Shown: positions 6,966 through 13,715 of the stretch, piece after piece
Numbering within the stretch: position 1 is the first letter of the stretch
Layout of the letters: each line of letters starts with the position of its first letter
Assembly (NCBI GenBank): GCA_020845735.1
Contig: JADLFF010000024.1
Span: 1-38,799 of the forward strand
DNA length: 38,799 nt
Reading direction: 5' to 3'
Source: Dehalococcoidia bacterium
Lineage (GTDB): Bacteria > Chloroflexota > Dehalococcoidia > UBA2979
Translations under genes and position numbers: made by a program
Notes under the pieces: model-generated
What the model was told of the DNA's origin: nothing
Databases searched by the model: none
What the model saw: the letters and a program-made list of their open reading frames with translations, nothing else

Positions 6966-7158
6966 GTCGGACCAGTCGGAGAGTCGGAGAACCATCGGAT
7001 CTCCATCTCTCCCATCAAGACCTCTCCGACAACAAGAGGGAAGCCCTCGTCGGAGTCAGTCGGACCTCCATTTCCTATTAGAGGGGTAGAGGGAGGCGCG
7101 GGGCATGAGAGCAAGAGCGAGGTCGAGCGGATGGGGTCGGGGAGGCGTCGGACTCGGA
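6966..7158 (+). repeat. GTCGGA repeat cluster, candidate replication origin
   Basis: The hexamer GTCGGA occurs at 6966, 6975, 6983, 7049, 7059 and 7147 in direct orientation and once inverted (TCCGAC, 7025-7030). Near-matches lie at 7136 (GTCGGG) and 7153 (CTCGGA). Spacings of 8-10 bp inside the two sub-clusters resemble iterons. The cluster fills the gap between the primase stop (6930) and the next start (7196), which otherwise holds no convincing gene; a 54-codon ORF from ATG 6917 runs through it but is probably incidental. Confidence 0.5.
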
Positions 7159-7195
7159 CGTCACTTCCCCCCTGGTAATGAGAGCGGAGGTCGAC

Positions 7196-7399
7196 ATGGC
7201 ACCACGCGAGAGGCGACGCATGAGCGAGGACGATCCGATGGCCGATTTCGTGGAGACCCTCCTCAGCGAGCAGGAATACAACGGCGCTCGACGGATCATG
7301 GCCGGGGCGGAGAGGCCGACGTTCAAGGAGATCCGGGTCGGGGGCCGAGTCGTGTACCGCTCGGACATCTCCCCCTGGCGCGTGGGGGTGGTGCGATGA
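7196..7399 (+). CDS. Small hypothetical protein (67 aa)
   Basis: ATG 7196 preceded by GGAGG (7186-7190, spacing 5); an ATG at 7178 in frame lacks a ribosome site. The protein is charged at the N-terminus (MAPRERRRMSEDDPMADFVE), helical in the middle and ends with a short beta-like stretch (FKEIRVGGRVVYRSDISPW). Unknown family. Its stop overlaps a tiny ORF by ATGA. Confidence 0.6.
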   Translation: MAPRERRRMSEDDPMADFVETLLSEQEYNGARRIMAGAERPTFKEIRVGGRVVYRSDISPWRVGVVR

Positions 7400-7476
7400 A
7401 ACGGCGACGACACCGAGGCGTACCGCGTGTATTAGCCGCCGGGGATACGACACGATCTCGGCGTGGGAGCGATTGA
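7396..7476 (+). CDS. Tiny basic ORF (26 aa)
   Basis: ATG 7396 overlaps the previous stop as ATGA and encodes MKRRRHRGVPRVLAAGDTTR plus six residues, ending 3 nt before the GTG of the TerS-like gene. Very basic. It may be a real small peptide or merely a ribosome bridge that couples translation of the flanking genes. Confidence 0.3.
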   Translation: MKRRRHRGVPRVLAAGDTTRSRRGSD

Positions 7477-7479
7477 GCC

Positions 7480-8046
7480 GTGGGAGGACGCGCTGGTATC
7501 TCGCCTGACGAAGCCCTTATTCGCTATTTGGCGATGGGCTCGCAGCGCTCGCTCGACCGTCTCGCCAGCGTGCTCCGCACCGAGGGCATCTCCGTGCACC
7601 CCATGACGCTACGCCGCTGGTCCTCTCATCGCGGCTGGGTCGCTCATGCAGCCGATTACGACTCCCGCATCCGTGAGTCCCGCGAGTCGTCCGCCGTCTC
7701 GCGCGCAGCCATCATCGACGGGGACCATGCCACCCTCGGCCGTGAGTTGCAGCGACTAGCCCTCCAGTGGGCGGAAAAGCTCGCCCTGGAGGAGGCCCCA
7801 ATGACGCCGATGGAGGTGGCGCGGTGGGCCGAGGCAGGCGTCCGGATCGAGCGGCTCGCGTTCGCAGCCTCGATGGGCCGCAAGGAAACGCTGGCAACGG
7901 CATTCGTCATGCCCGTCCTGCGGCTCTACCGGGACGTCGTGCAGCCAGCCCTCCGTGACGACGTGCGCGAGGAGGTCGACCGAGCGTTCGCTGACGGCAT
8001 CAATGCGATCACGGGGTTCTCGGACGCGGAGCCAGACCAGGGCTAG
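7480..8046 (+). CDS. Terminase-small-subunit-like DNA-binding protein
   Basis: 188 residues from GTG 7480, 3 nt after the preceding tiny ORF. The N-terminal 60 residues show the pattern of phage small terminase / terminase-like HTH proteins: EALIRYLAMGSQRSLDRLA, then TLRRWSSHRGWVAHAADYD, in which 'TL.RWS..GW' is the recognition helix and wing phrase typical of the group. The rest is long amphipathic helices (LGRELQRLALQWAEKLALEE; RPVLRL-like segment; DVREEVDRAFADGINAI), as expected for the oligomerisation part. Known small terminases pick the DNA to be packaged and hand it to the large subunit; none is encoded in the element. In satellites such a lone TerS diverts helper packaging. A general phage transcription factor is an alternative. 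Confidence 0.6.
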   Translation: MGGRAGISPDEALIRYLAMGSQRSLDRLASVLRTEGISVHPMTLRRWSSHRGWVAHAADYDSRIRESRESSAVSRAAIIDGDHATLGRELQRLALQWAEKLALEEAPMTPMEVARWAEAGVRIERLAFAASMGRKETLATAFVMPVLRLYRDVVQPALRDDVREEVDRAFADGINAITGFSDAEPDQG

Positions 8047-8110
8047 CACTCTGTGGCCCGCTCATGGCCCGCCGAGATCGACTAAGACTCTGCGCATCCG
8101 TTGGTCGCTA

Positions 8111-8251
8111 TGGCGCTGGCGCGATCGCAATGCCAACGATAAGCGCCAGGGCGAGCGCTCCTCGTCACTGTCGGCGGCACGACCACACTCCTAGTGATCC
8201 CCATGCGGGACCTGTCGTGCTGCCAATCGCCACGAGGAGCGTCCTCGCCCT
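8111..8251 (+). other. Inverted-repeat-rich intergenic region before the integrase
   Basis: Between the TerS-like gene and int (8047-8277), TGGCGCT (8111-8117) pairs with AGCGCCA (8142-8148). A longer imperfect pair, 8148-8165 with 8232-8251, matches at 18 positions with a 2-base bulge. Inside it, GGCACGAC and GTCGTGC lie on opposite arms around a small CACT/AGTG hairpin. The whole can fold into one long stem. It may be a terminator complex, an int-control region or an origin/packaging site. No gene is seen in 8047-8277. Confidence 0.5.
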
Positions 8252-8277
8252 CACTGGTGTAGTGGGGGAGGTCTGCA

Positions 8278-9450
8278 ATGCCTGCGCCCAAGAGCGGCAA
8301 CAAGCGAGTTCGCGGGGAAGGGTCGATTCGCGAGAGGAGGCGCACCAGGGAAGGCACGTGGTATCAATTGCGGTGGGAGTCGGGGAACGGCAAGGAGCGC
8401 GTCTACCACTCAGAAACGCTCGGCCCCACGACGAAGACCGAGGCCGCAGCACGCCTCCGTGAGCACATTCTCGAGCGCGACCGCCTGCGGTCGCAAGGTG
8501 TCGTGCAGCAACCAAAGCTGTGCGTGGGCGAGTGGCTCCTCCGCTGGTTGCACGAGACGGCCCGACACAACGTGCGCCCCCGGACGTACTCGGCCTACGA
8601 GGGCATTGTGCGCAACAAGCTCGTCCCAGCCCTGGGGCATATCCGTCTGCGTGACCTTGGGGTTGCAGAGGTGCAGAGCTACATAAACCACAGGCGCGAG
8701 CTGGGCGACGGTGCCCGGTGGATCCAGCACCAGCGCACTGTACTCCGTGCTGCCCTCACCGAGGCTGAGCGGCAGGGCCTCGTCTCGCGCAACGTGGCGC
8801 GTCTCGTGCGAGTGCCGACCGCGGCACGAGAGGAGGTGAAGCCCCTGTCGCCCGACGACGCTCGTGCGTTCCTCGAGGCGATGCGAGGGGAGCGTTTGGA
8901 GGCCCTCTACGCCACCAGCATGGCCCTCGGCCTGCGGCAGTCGGAGGCGCTCGGCCTCACCTGGTCGGACGTCGACCTAGACGGTGCGACCCTCACAGTG
9001 CGGCGCAGCCTGCAGCGGTACGACCACGAATATCACCTCGACCCTGTGAAGACCGTCCGCTCCCGGCGCACGCTGCATCTCCCCTCACCCCTGGTCGCCA
9101 CCCTCCGTGCGCACCGTGACCGGCAGGCGTTCGAGCGTGCTGCACCAGGGTGGCAGGGGTGGCCCGATGGCGACCTCGTGTTCTGCAGGGAGGATGGCTA
9201 TCCCCTCTCCGGTCCCGTCGTCACCAAGACGTTCCAGGAGCGCCTCGTCGCTCTCGGTCTGCCTCGCGTGAGGTTCCACGACCTCCGACATGGCGCGGCA
9301 ACCTATCTCCTCGCTGCAGGCGTCTCGATGCGCGTGGTCATGGAGACGCTCGGGCATAGCCAGATGGCGACGACCTCTGACCTCTATAGCCACGTGCTCC
9401 CCGAGGCTCAGCGTGACGCTAGCGAGCGCATGGCGAAGGTGCTGTTCTGA
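8278..9450 (+). CDS. int: Tyrosine-type site-specific integrase of the element
   Basis: 390 residues, a usual length for tRNA-targeting phage integrases. ATG 8278 follows GGGGGAGG. The N-terminus (GEGSIRERRRTREGTWYQLRWE) is the AP2-like arm-binding domain, about residues 78-170 are the core-binding SAM-like domain (VGEWLLRWLHETARHNVRPRTYSAYEGIV), and 185-390 the catalytic domain. The catalytic set is complete: Arg220 (ALGLRQSEALGL), Lys258 (KTVRSRRT), His334-x-x-Arg337 (HDLRHGAATYLL), His360 (LGHSQMATT) and nucleophile Tyr370 (DLYSHV). It should recombine the 45-bp att repeats of tRNA-Gln. No excisionase is recognised among the small genes. Confidence 0.95.
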   Translation: MPAPKSGNKRVRGEGSIRERRRTREGTWYQLRWESGNGKERVYHSETLGPTTKTEAAARLREHILERDRLRSQGVVQQPKLCVGEWLLRWLHETARHNVRPRTYSAYEGIVRNKLVPALGHIRLRDLGVAEVQSYINHRRELGDGARWIQHQRTVLRAALTEAERQGLVSRNVARLVRVPTAAREEVKPLSPDDARAFLEAMRGERLEALYATSMALGLRQSEALGLTWSDVDLDGATLTVRRSLQRYDHEYHLDPVKTVRSRRTLHLPSPLVATLRAHRDRQAFERAAPGWQGWPDGDLVFCREDGYPLSGPVVTKTFQERLVALGLPRVRFHDLRHGAATYLLAAGVSMRVVMETLGHSQMATTSDLYSHVLPEAQRDASERMAKVLF

Positions 9451-9486
9451 CGCGCGTTAGTAACGGACTCCCTCAGCGTGATCGCG

Positions 9487-9492
9487 TACAAT
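9487..9492 (+). promoter_or_regulatory. Possible -10 box before the cargo gene
   Basis: TACAAT at 9487-9492 lies in an A+T-rich patch between int and the cargo gene. No good -35 is seen at 16-18 bp, so this is weak evidence for an independent cargo promoter. Confidence 0.3.
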
Positions 9493-9577
9493 TAATTCCT
9501 CCCCCGAAACGAGGAGCAGTACGCAGAACTACGGTCAGCTTCGATTCGACGAACTCTTCCAGCGCCCCACCGGCTAC

Positions 9578-10480
9578 GTGCACGTTTACCACGACGAGAG
9601 CTACCCGATCGTGGGTCACGATCCGTTCACCGGACATGGCGTCCTCTACATTGCGACGGATCTCCGGGCAGCGTTGTTCGATGAGCTGCTCGATGCTCGC
9701 AAGGGCTATCGACACGAGGTCACGTTCAAGGGGATATCAGGCGGGCCGAAAGGTCCTCGATTCGAGGTAGCCCAGCGATGGATCGACATCGTGCTCGGGC
9801 AGCTCGGATCGCGCATGGCATTCAAGGCGTACTTCGCTGACCACGAAGCTCGGTTCTACCGAGCGCCCTACAAGGGGCAACCTGGTTGGGAACGCCATCT
9901 GATGTACAGCACCGCACTGCCCCTGCTCGGTGTGCCCGTATTCGCATTCCGGGAGTTCGATCATCTGGACGTCACTCCCGTGTTCGATCCCACTGGCAAT
10001 AGCCTCGACCGTCAGGCATACGAGCGCGCGACCGTGTTGGCGGTGAGGCGGGCGGCTAGGCGTCGGCAGACGCACCCTCGTCACAATCCGACTCTTGCGA
10101 TGCAGCCGATTAGCTGGGTCGACAGCGACCCGCGCAAGTACGACGCCGACGATGGATCGTTCTCGGACACCGAGAAGCGCATCGACTCCGAGTGGATCCA
10201 GGTAGTCGACGTGTTGCTCGGCTCGTTCAAGTCCGCTCTAGTCGGGACTCCTGTCGGGAAGAATGGTCGGCTCGTGTTGGCAGATAGCGTCACGAATCTG
10301 CTCGCGGAAACCTGGAAGCTGCCCTGGTATCGTGTCGCGCAGAGAGCACGTTCGATGACGGTGACGATCTGGCCTGACGCCTACGGCCTGCCGTACAACC
10401 CCAGGCCCCAGCGGAGGTGGGACGACCAGCGGTCTCGGCTGCTGTGGGACCTCGACGTGGACGCGCCCCTTCGTCGCTAA
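9578..10480 (+). CDS. DUF3800-like protein, cargo gene beside attR
   Basis: 300 residues from GTG 9578. The N-terminus VYHDES (Asp6-Glu7-Ser8) and the late IQVVDVLLGSFKSAL (Asp211) match the two hallmarks of DUF3800 proteins, 'DES' after a first beta strand and 'hQhaDhhaG' near the end; the fold is RNase H-like in known members. GTG 9578 has no ribosome site, while GAGGAG (9511-9516) sits just before an in-frame ACG (9521), which would add 19 residues (TQNYGQLRFDELFQRPTGY). The true start may therefore be non-standard or the upstream part untranslated. The place between int and attR is typical for cargo such as defence genes, but no function is shown. Confidence 0.6.
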   Translation: MHVYHDESYPIVGHDPFTGHGVLYIATDLRAALFDELLDARKGYRHEVTFKGISGGPKGPRFEVAQRWIDIVLGQLGSRMAFKAYFADHEARFYRAPYKGQPGWERHLMYSTALPLLGVPVFAFREFDHLDVTPVFDPTGNSLDRQAYERATVLAVRRAARRRQTHPRHNPTLAMQPISWVDSDPRKYDADDGSFSDTEKRIDSEWIQVVDVLLGSFKSALVGTPVGKNGRLVLADSVTNLLAETWKLPWYRVAQRARSMTVTIWPDAYGLPYNPRPQRRWDDQRSRLLWDLDVDAPLRR

Positions 10481-10560
10481 TGGCCCCGGTCCACGGAGCC
10501 GCACAGTGGCAGCAAGAGCGCTCGGGGGCGTCCCCCAGATGGGGCGAAAGGCAGATAGAG

Positions 10561-10576
10561 GTCTGCGTACGCAGAC
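10561..10576. repeat. Perfect 16-bp palindrome next to attR
   Basis: GTCTGCGTACGCAGAC is its own reverse complement and lies 23 bp inside attR. It could be a recombination accessory site, a regulator site, or the stem of a terminator for the cargo gene (ends 10480). The remainder of 10481-10599 shows no gene. Confidence 0.5.
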
Positions 10577-10599
10577 GAGCCGAGATGGCCGACACGACG

Positions 10600-10644
10600 C
10601 TCTGGATCCGTCAGTCGGGGTTCGAATCCCTGGTCCCCAGCCAG
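10600..10644 (+). repeat. attR: 45-bp copy of the tRNA-Gln 3' part
   Basis: Identical to 1041-1085. Only the anticodon loop through CCA is present, with no 5' half, so this is a tRNA remnant and not a functional gene. It ends 10 bp before the stop of the next chromosomal gene. Confidence 0.97.
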
Positions 10645-10654
10645 AGGCGCCGCC

Positions 10655-11920
10655 CTACGCCGCGAGGGCCATGTCCGCGAACTCGACGGCCGCGACGTAG
10701 CGCGACGCCACCTGCCCCACCTCGAGGCCCAGCGCCGCCGCCTGCGGGCCCACCGTTCCCCACTCGCCGCGCTCGTACGCGTGGACCAGGCCCAGCAGGT
10801 CGAGGTAGACGCCCGGGTCGCCGTTGAGCGCCGCCCGCACCTCGTCGGTGACCGTGATCAGGTCGAGGGCAGCAGCGCGGTCGCCAAAGACCGCATCGAG
10901 GCGCGACAGCATGCCAAGGAGGTAGAGGTCGTTCGCCGCCGCCGGCACCTGGCCCACGCCCGCAAGCGACTCGAGGAGCCGCGCCCGGATGAGCGACGAC
11001 ACGGCGAGCTCGGACGGCTGCCCGTCGAGGAGTCCCGCGATCAGCAGCAGCGACGCCGCACGCATGATCTGCGCCCGTCCGAGGTAGACGAGGGCCTCCC
11101 GCAGGTTCGACACGGGCACCAGCCGTCCGTTCGCGGCGGCGTTCGCGAAGCGCAGCGTCTTGTAGCAGAGCCCCAGGTCGAGGCGTACCGCCTCCTCGAC
11201 CTCATCGAACTCGAAGTCCGGCTTGCTGACCGCCGCGAGCAGCCGCGTGACCGCCGGGGTGATCGAGCGCAGCCCGGGACGGCGGACCACGGTCGGACGG
11301 TCGAGGAAGAAGCCCTGGAAGTACTCGTATCCGAGGGCGGCGCAGGCGTCGAACTCCGCCTCGGTCTCCACCTTCTCCGCGAGCAGCACCGCCGACGAGT
11401 GCTCCGTGAGGTGCACACGCACCTCGGCGCGCGCACCTGGCGAGATCTGTCGGAGGTCGATCTTGATCACGTCCGCCAGTGGCGCCAGGACGATCTCGCG
11501 GGCCGTCACGGCCGTCACGTCGTCGAGGGCCAGGCGGTATCCGGAGTCCTTCAACCGCGTGCACGCCTCGAGGACGGCCGGGTCCGCGGGAATGTCCTCG
11601 AGCAGCTCGATCACGACGCGGTCCGGCGGCAGCACCTCGTAGAACCCGTGGAGCAGCAGGTCGCGCGTGAAGTTGATGAACGCGTGTTTCCGCCCGACGA
11701 GCGAGGTGAGTCCGGACGTGAGGATGGTGTCGGCCAACAGGGCTGCCGAGGCTGCGGACCCCGACACGTCGCCGAGCGCGACGCCGCGATCCTGCCGGAA
11801 GAGCAGCTCGTAGCCGTACACCTCGCGGTTGCGATTGAAGATCGGCTGGCGCGCCACGAACAACGAGGTGGAATCGTCCACCCGAGGCCCGCCCCGGCGC
11901 ACACGGTTCCCCGAGACCAT
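10655..11920 (-). CDS. EAL-HDOD signalling protein
   Basis: 421 residues from ATG 11920 with AAGGCGG upstream. Residues about 15-210 are an EAL domain: ARQPIFNRNREVYGYELLFR (Glu of EAL kept, motif reads ELL), AFINFT (Asn), VIELLED (Glu), LALDDVTA (Asp-Asp, but loop DFGTG is changed to DVTA), VIKIDL (Lys), AEKVET (Glu) and YFQGFFL (Gln). Residues about 215-400 are an HDOD domain (LLAAVSKPDFEFDEVEEAVRLDLGLCYKTLRFANAA; VYLGRAQIMRAASLL). Such fusions act as c-di-GMP-linked scaffolds in motility and attachment, and many have lost phosphodiesterase activity; the altered loop 6 suggests this here. The gene directly abuts the integration site. Confidence 0.9.
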   Translation of the reverse strand: MVSGNRVRRGGPRVDDSTSLFVARQPIFNRNREVYGYELLFRQDRGVALGDVSGSAASAALLADTILTSGLTSLVGRKHAFINFTRDLLLHGFYEVLPPDRVVIELLEDIPADPAVLEACTRLKDSGYRLALDDVTAVTAREIVLAPLADVIKIDLRQISPGARAEVRVHLTEHSSAVLLAEKVETEAEFDACAALGYEYFQGFFLDRPTVVRRPGLRSITPAVTRLLAAVSKPDFEFDEVEEAVRLDLGLCYKTLRFANAAANGRLVPVSNLREALVYLGRAQIMRAASLLLIAGLLDGQPSELAVSSLIRARLLESLAGVGQVPAAANDLYLLGMLSRLDAVFGDRAAALDLITVTDEVRAALNGDPGVYLDLLGLVHAYERGEWGTVGPQAAALGLEVGQVASRYVAAVEFADMALAA

Positions 11921-12134
11921 TCGTAACCGCCTTCACAAGCGTTCGTATGGATGCTCGAATGTTCATCGTGACTTCCACAGGGCCGTGAACCACATATGTT
12001 GGTCGTTGATGCCGCCTCCTGAGGGGTTTGCGTGCGCCTCGGGGAGCGCGGATAGTGAGGATTCACGGTCAACGCGGTTCCGAGCGGTGCCCGGCGCCAT
12101 CGCGCCGCTGTTCCCGAAGCGCGGAAGGACACAC

Positions 12135-13031
12135 ATGGGCGAGGCGGCGGCCCTCGCCTCCGCGCTGTGCTGGGCAGCGACGAGCGTCGGGATGGCGCGC
12201 CTGAGCCTCCGCTATGGCGGCGCGGTGCTGAGCGGGCTGCGATTCCTCATCGCCTCGCCGATCGTGATCGCCCTCATGCTCGTCACCGGTGGCGCGCAGC
12301 AGCTCGCCGAGGCGTCCCCGTGGACCATCGCGGTCATCGCCTTCTCCGCCTGCGTCGGCTACGGCATCGGCGACACGCTCTACGTGCAGGCGCTGCCCCG
12401 CGTGGGACTGCAACGCATGGCCCCGACGACGACCGCGCTCTTCGTCGCCCTCAGCGCATCCGGGGGCGTGCTGCTGCTCAACGAGCCCGGCGGGTGGTCG
12501 CTCGTCGTTGGTGGGGTGTTGGTCGTCGCGGGCACGTACGTGATCATCGCCGCGCGTGCCGAGGCGGTGCCGGACCCCGAGGCGCCCTCGCGGATGGGCA
12601 CCGCGAAGACGGTGGGCGTGTTGCTGCTGGTGGCCGGTGCCTGGGCGGCCGCGACCCTGCTGCTCGCCGGTGGGCGAGGTGACCTCGGGGCGTTTGCCGT
12701 GAGCGCGGTGCGCATCCCCGCCGGCGGCCTCACGATCGCCCTCGTGGCCACCGCGGCCTCGAGGGGTGCCGTCCTCCGACGCCTCCCGACGACGGCCGAC
12801 CTGCCCGTCGTGCTCGCCCTCGGCGTGGGAGGGACGGCGATCGGCAGCGTGCTCTACATCTACGCGGTCGCCGAGGCGGGCGCGGCGCGCGCAGTGATCC
12901 TCAACTCGACGTCACCGCTGATGGTCGTGCCGCTCTCGATGTACTTCCTGCGCGAGCGCCCGACGCTCCTCGTGGGGGCGGGCACGCTGCTGTGCCTGCT
13001 CGGGACGCTCACGGTGATCGCCCTCGAGTGA
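12135..13031 (+). CDS. EamA/DMT-family transporter
   Basis: 298 residues from ATG 12135 with GGAAGG 6 nt upstream; the frame is open further upstream but that part reads as non-coding. About ten hydrophobic segments are arranged as two EamA repeats, each ending in a GxLLxxxGT-type phrase (LVVGGVLVVAGTYVII; LVGAGTLLCLLGTLTVIALE). The N-terminal repeat starts ALASALCWAATSVGMARLSLRYGG. This is an inner-membrane drug/metabolite permease; substrate unknown. It is divergent from the EAL-HDOD gene (215-bp gap) and convergent with the next gene. Confidence 0.88.
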   Translation: MGEAAALASALCWAATSVGMARLSLRYGGAVLSGLRFLIASPIVIALMLVTGGAQQLAEASPWTIAVIAFSACVGYGIGDTLYVQALPRVGLQRMAPTTTALFVALSASGGVLLLNEPGGWSLVVGGVLVVAGTYVIIAARAEAVPDPEAPSRMGTAKTVGVLLLVAGAWAAATLLLAGGRGDLGAFAVSAVRIPAGGLTIALVATAASRGAVLRRLPTTADLPVVLALGVGGTAIGSVLYIYAVAEAGAARAVILNSTSPLMVVPLSMYFLRERPTLLVGAGTLLCLLGTLTVIALE

Positions 13032-13082
13032 GGCATGCCGAGGCAGGCGTGCCGGCGACCGGTCGATGCGATCGCGGCCCGA

Positions 13083-13613
13083 CTACGCAGGCACGTAGGT
13101 CAGGCGGATCGCGTTGTCCCCGATGCGATCGCTGGCCACGAGGCGGAGCGGCGGTCGCGGGCCCGCGAACAGGGGCTTGCCGTGGCCGAGCACAACGGGG
13201 TGCACGTACAGGCGGTACTCATCGATGAGGCCGAGCGCGCCGAGGCTGTGCGCGAGCTCGGGCCCACCCACCTCGATCTCGCCCGGGAGCTCGTCCTTCA
13301 ATCGTCGGACCACCGCCTCGAGGTCGTCCGCAACGAGGGTGGCGTTGGGTCCGACCGCGGTCAGCGAGCGCGACACGACCCACTTCGGCTGACGCCGCCA
13401 CGCGACAGCGAAGTCGCGCAGGTCCGAGGTCCACTCGGGGTCGTCTTCGTCCCAGTACCGCATCACCTCGTACAGGCGGCGGCCGTAGATGCTCCCGGTG
13501 AGCCCTCGCGACTGCTCGATGAAGTGCCGAAAGAGCACCGCGTCGGGCGCGAACGCCTCATGGTCGACGTAACCATCGAGCGACTGGTTCATCCCGAAGA
13601 TGAGCTTCGCCAT
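13083..13613 (-). CDS. Dihydrofolate-reductase-like (RibD C-terminal) protein
   Basis: 176 residues from ATG 13613 (MAKLIFGMNQSLDGYVD), with GGAGGG about 8 nt upstream; ATG 13628 (MEGPG) overlaps that ribosome site and is less likely. Features of the RibD-C / YyaP family are visible: SLDGYVD at the start, YGRRLYEVMRYW, PKWVVSRSL, LKDELPGEIEVGGPELAHSLGALGLIDEYRLYVHPVVLG with Gly-rich NADPH-binding GGPEL, and GKPLF. It is probably an NADPH-dependent reductase of unknown substrate, not the folate enzyme itself. Confidence 0.88.
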   Translation of the reverse strand: MAKLIFGMNQSLDGYVDHEAFAPDAVLFRHFIEQSRGLTGSIYGRRLYEVMRYWDEDDPEWTSDLRDFAVAWRRQPKWVVSRSLTAVGPNATLVADDLEAVVRRLKDELPGEIEVGGPELAHSLGALGLIDEYRLYVHPVVLGHGKPLFAGPRPPLRLVASDRIGDNAIRLTYVPA

Positions 13614-13715
13614 GCCCGGTCCCTCCATCGATTGTCCAGGACGCTCCGAGTCGACGTGCTGCGTAGCAGGCTGTTCCGAGGCCGCCGCAGACGACGCCGC
13701 GCCGCCTCGGTGGGC

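Larger units (their letters stand above)
1041..10644. mobile_element. Integrated 9.6 kb element in tRNA-Gln (candidate phage satellite or integrative plasmid)
   Basis: The segment is bounded by perfect 45-bp direct repeats of the tRNA-Gln 3' part. It contains a tyrosine recombinase (8278-9450), a primase-polymerase (5335-6930), a terminase-small-subunit-like HTH protein (7480-8046) and a cluster of short, overlapping genes of unknown function. Nearly all are on the plus strand; one gene near the left end (1354-1671) is divergent. No large terminase, portal, capsid, tail, relaxase or FtsK-like transfer gene is present. Size, integrase at one end, own primase and a lone TerS-like protein match the general plan of phage-inducible islands. 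A non-conjugative integrative plasmid is the main alternative. The element label is certain; the satellite label is inference. Confidence 0.9.

Noticed and set aside
6917..7081. 54-codon ORF over the GTCGGA cluster
   Set aside because: No ribosome site, overlaps the primase end and its coding text follows from the repeats; a repeat/origin explanation is preferred.
10600..10644. Second tRNA-Gln gene at attR
   Set aside because: Only the anticodon loop to CCA is present; there is no acceptor 5' strand or D arm, so it is the integration scar.
10781..11926. 381-codon plus ORF
   Set aside because: Antisense shadow of the EAL-HDOD gene.
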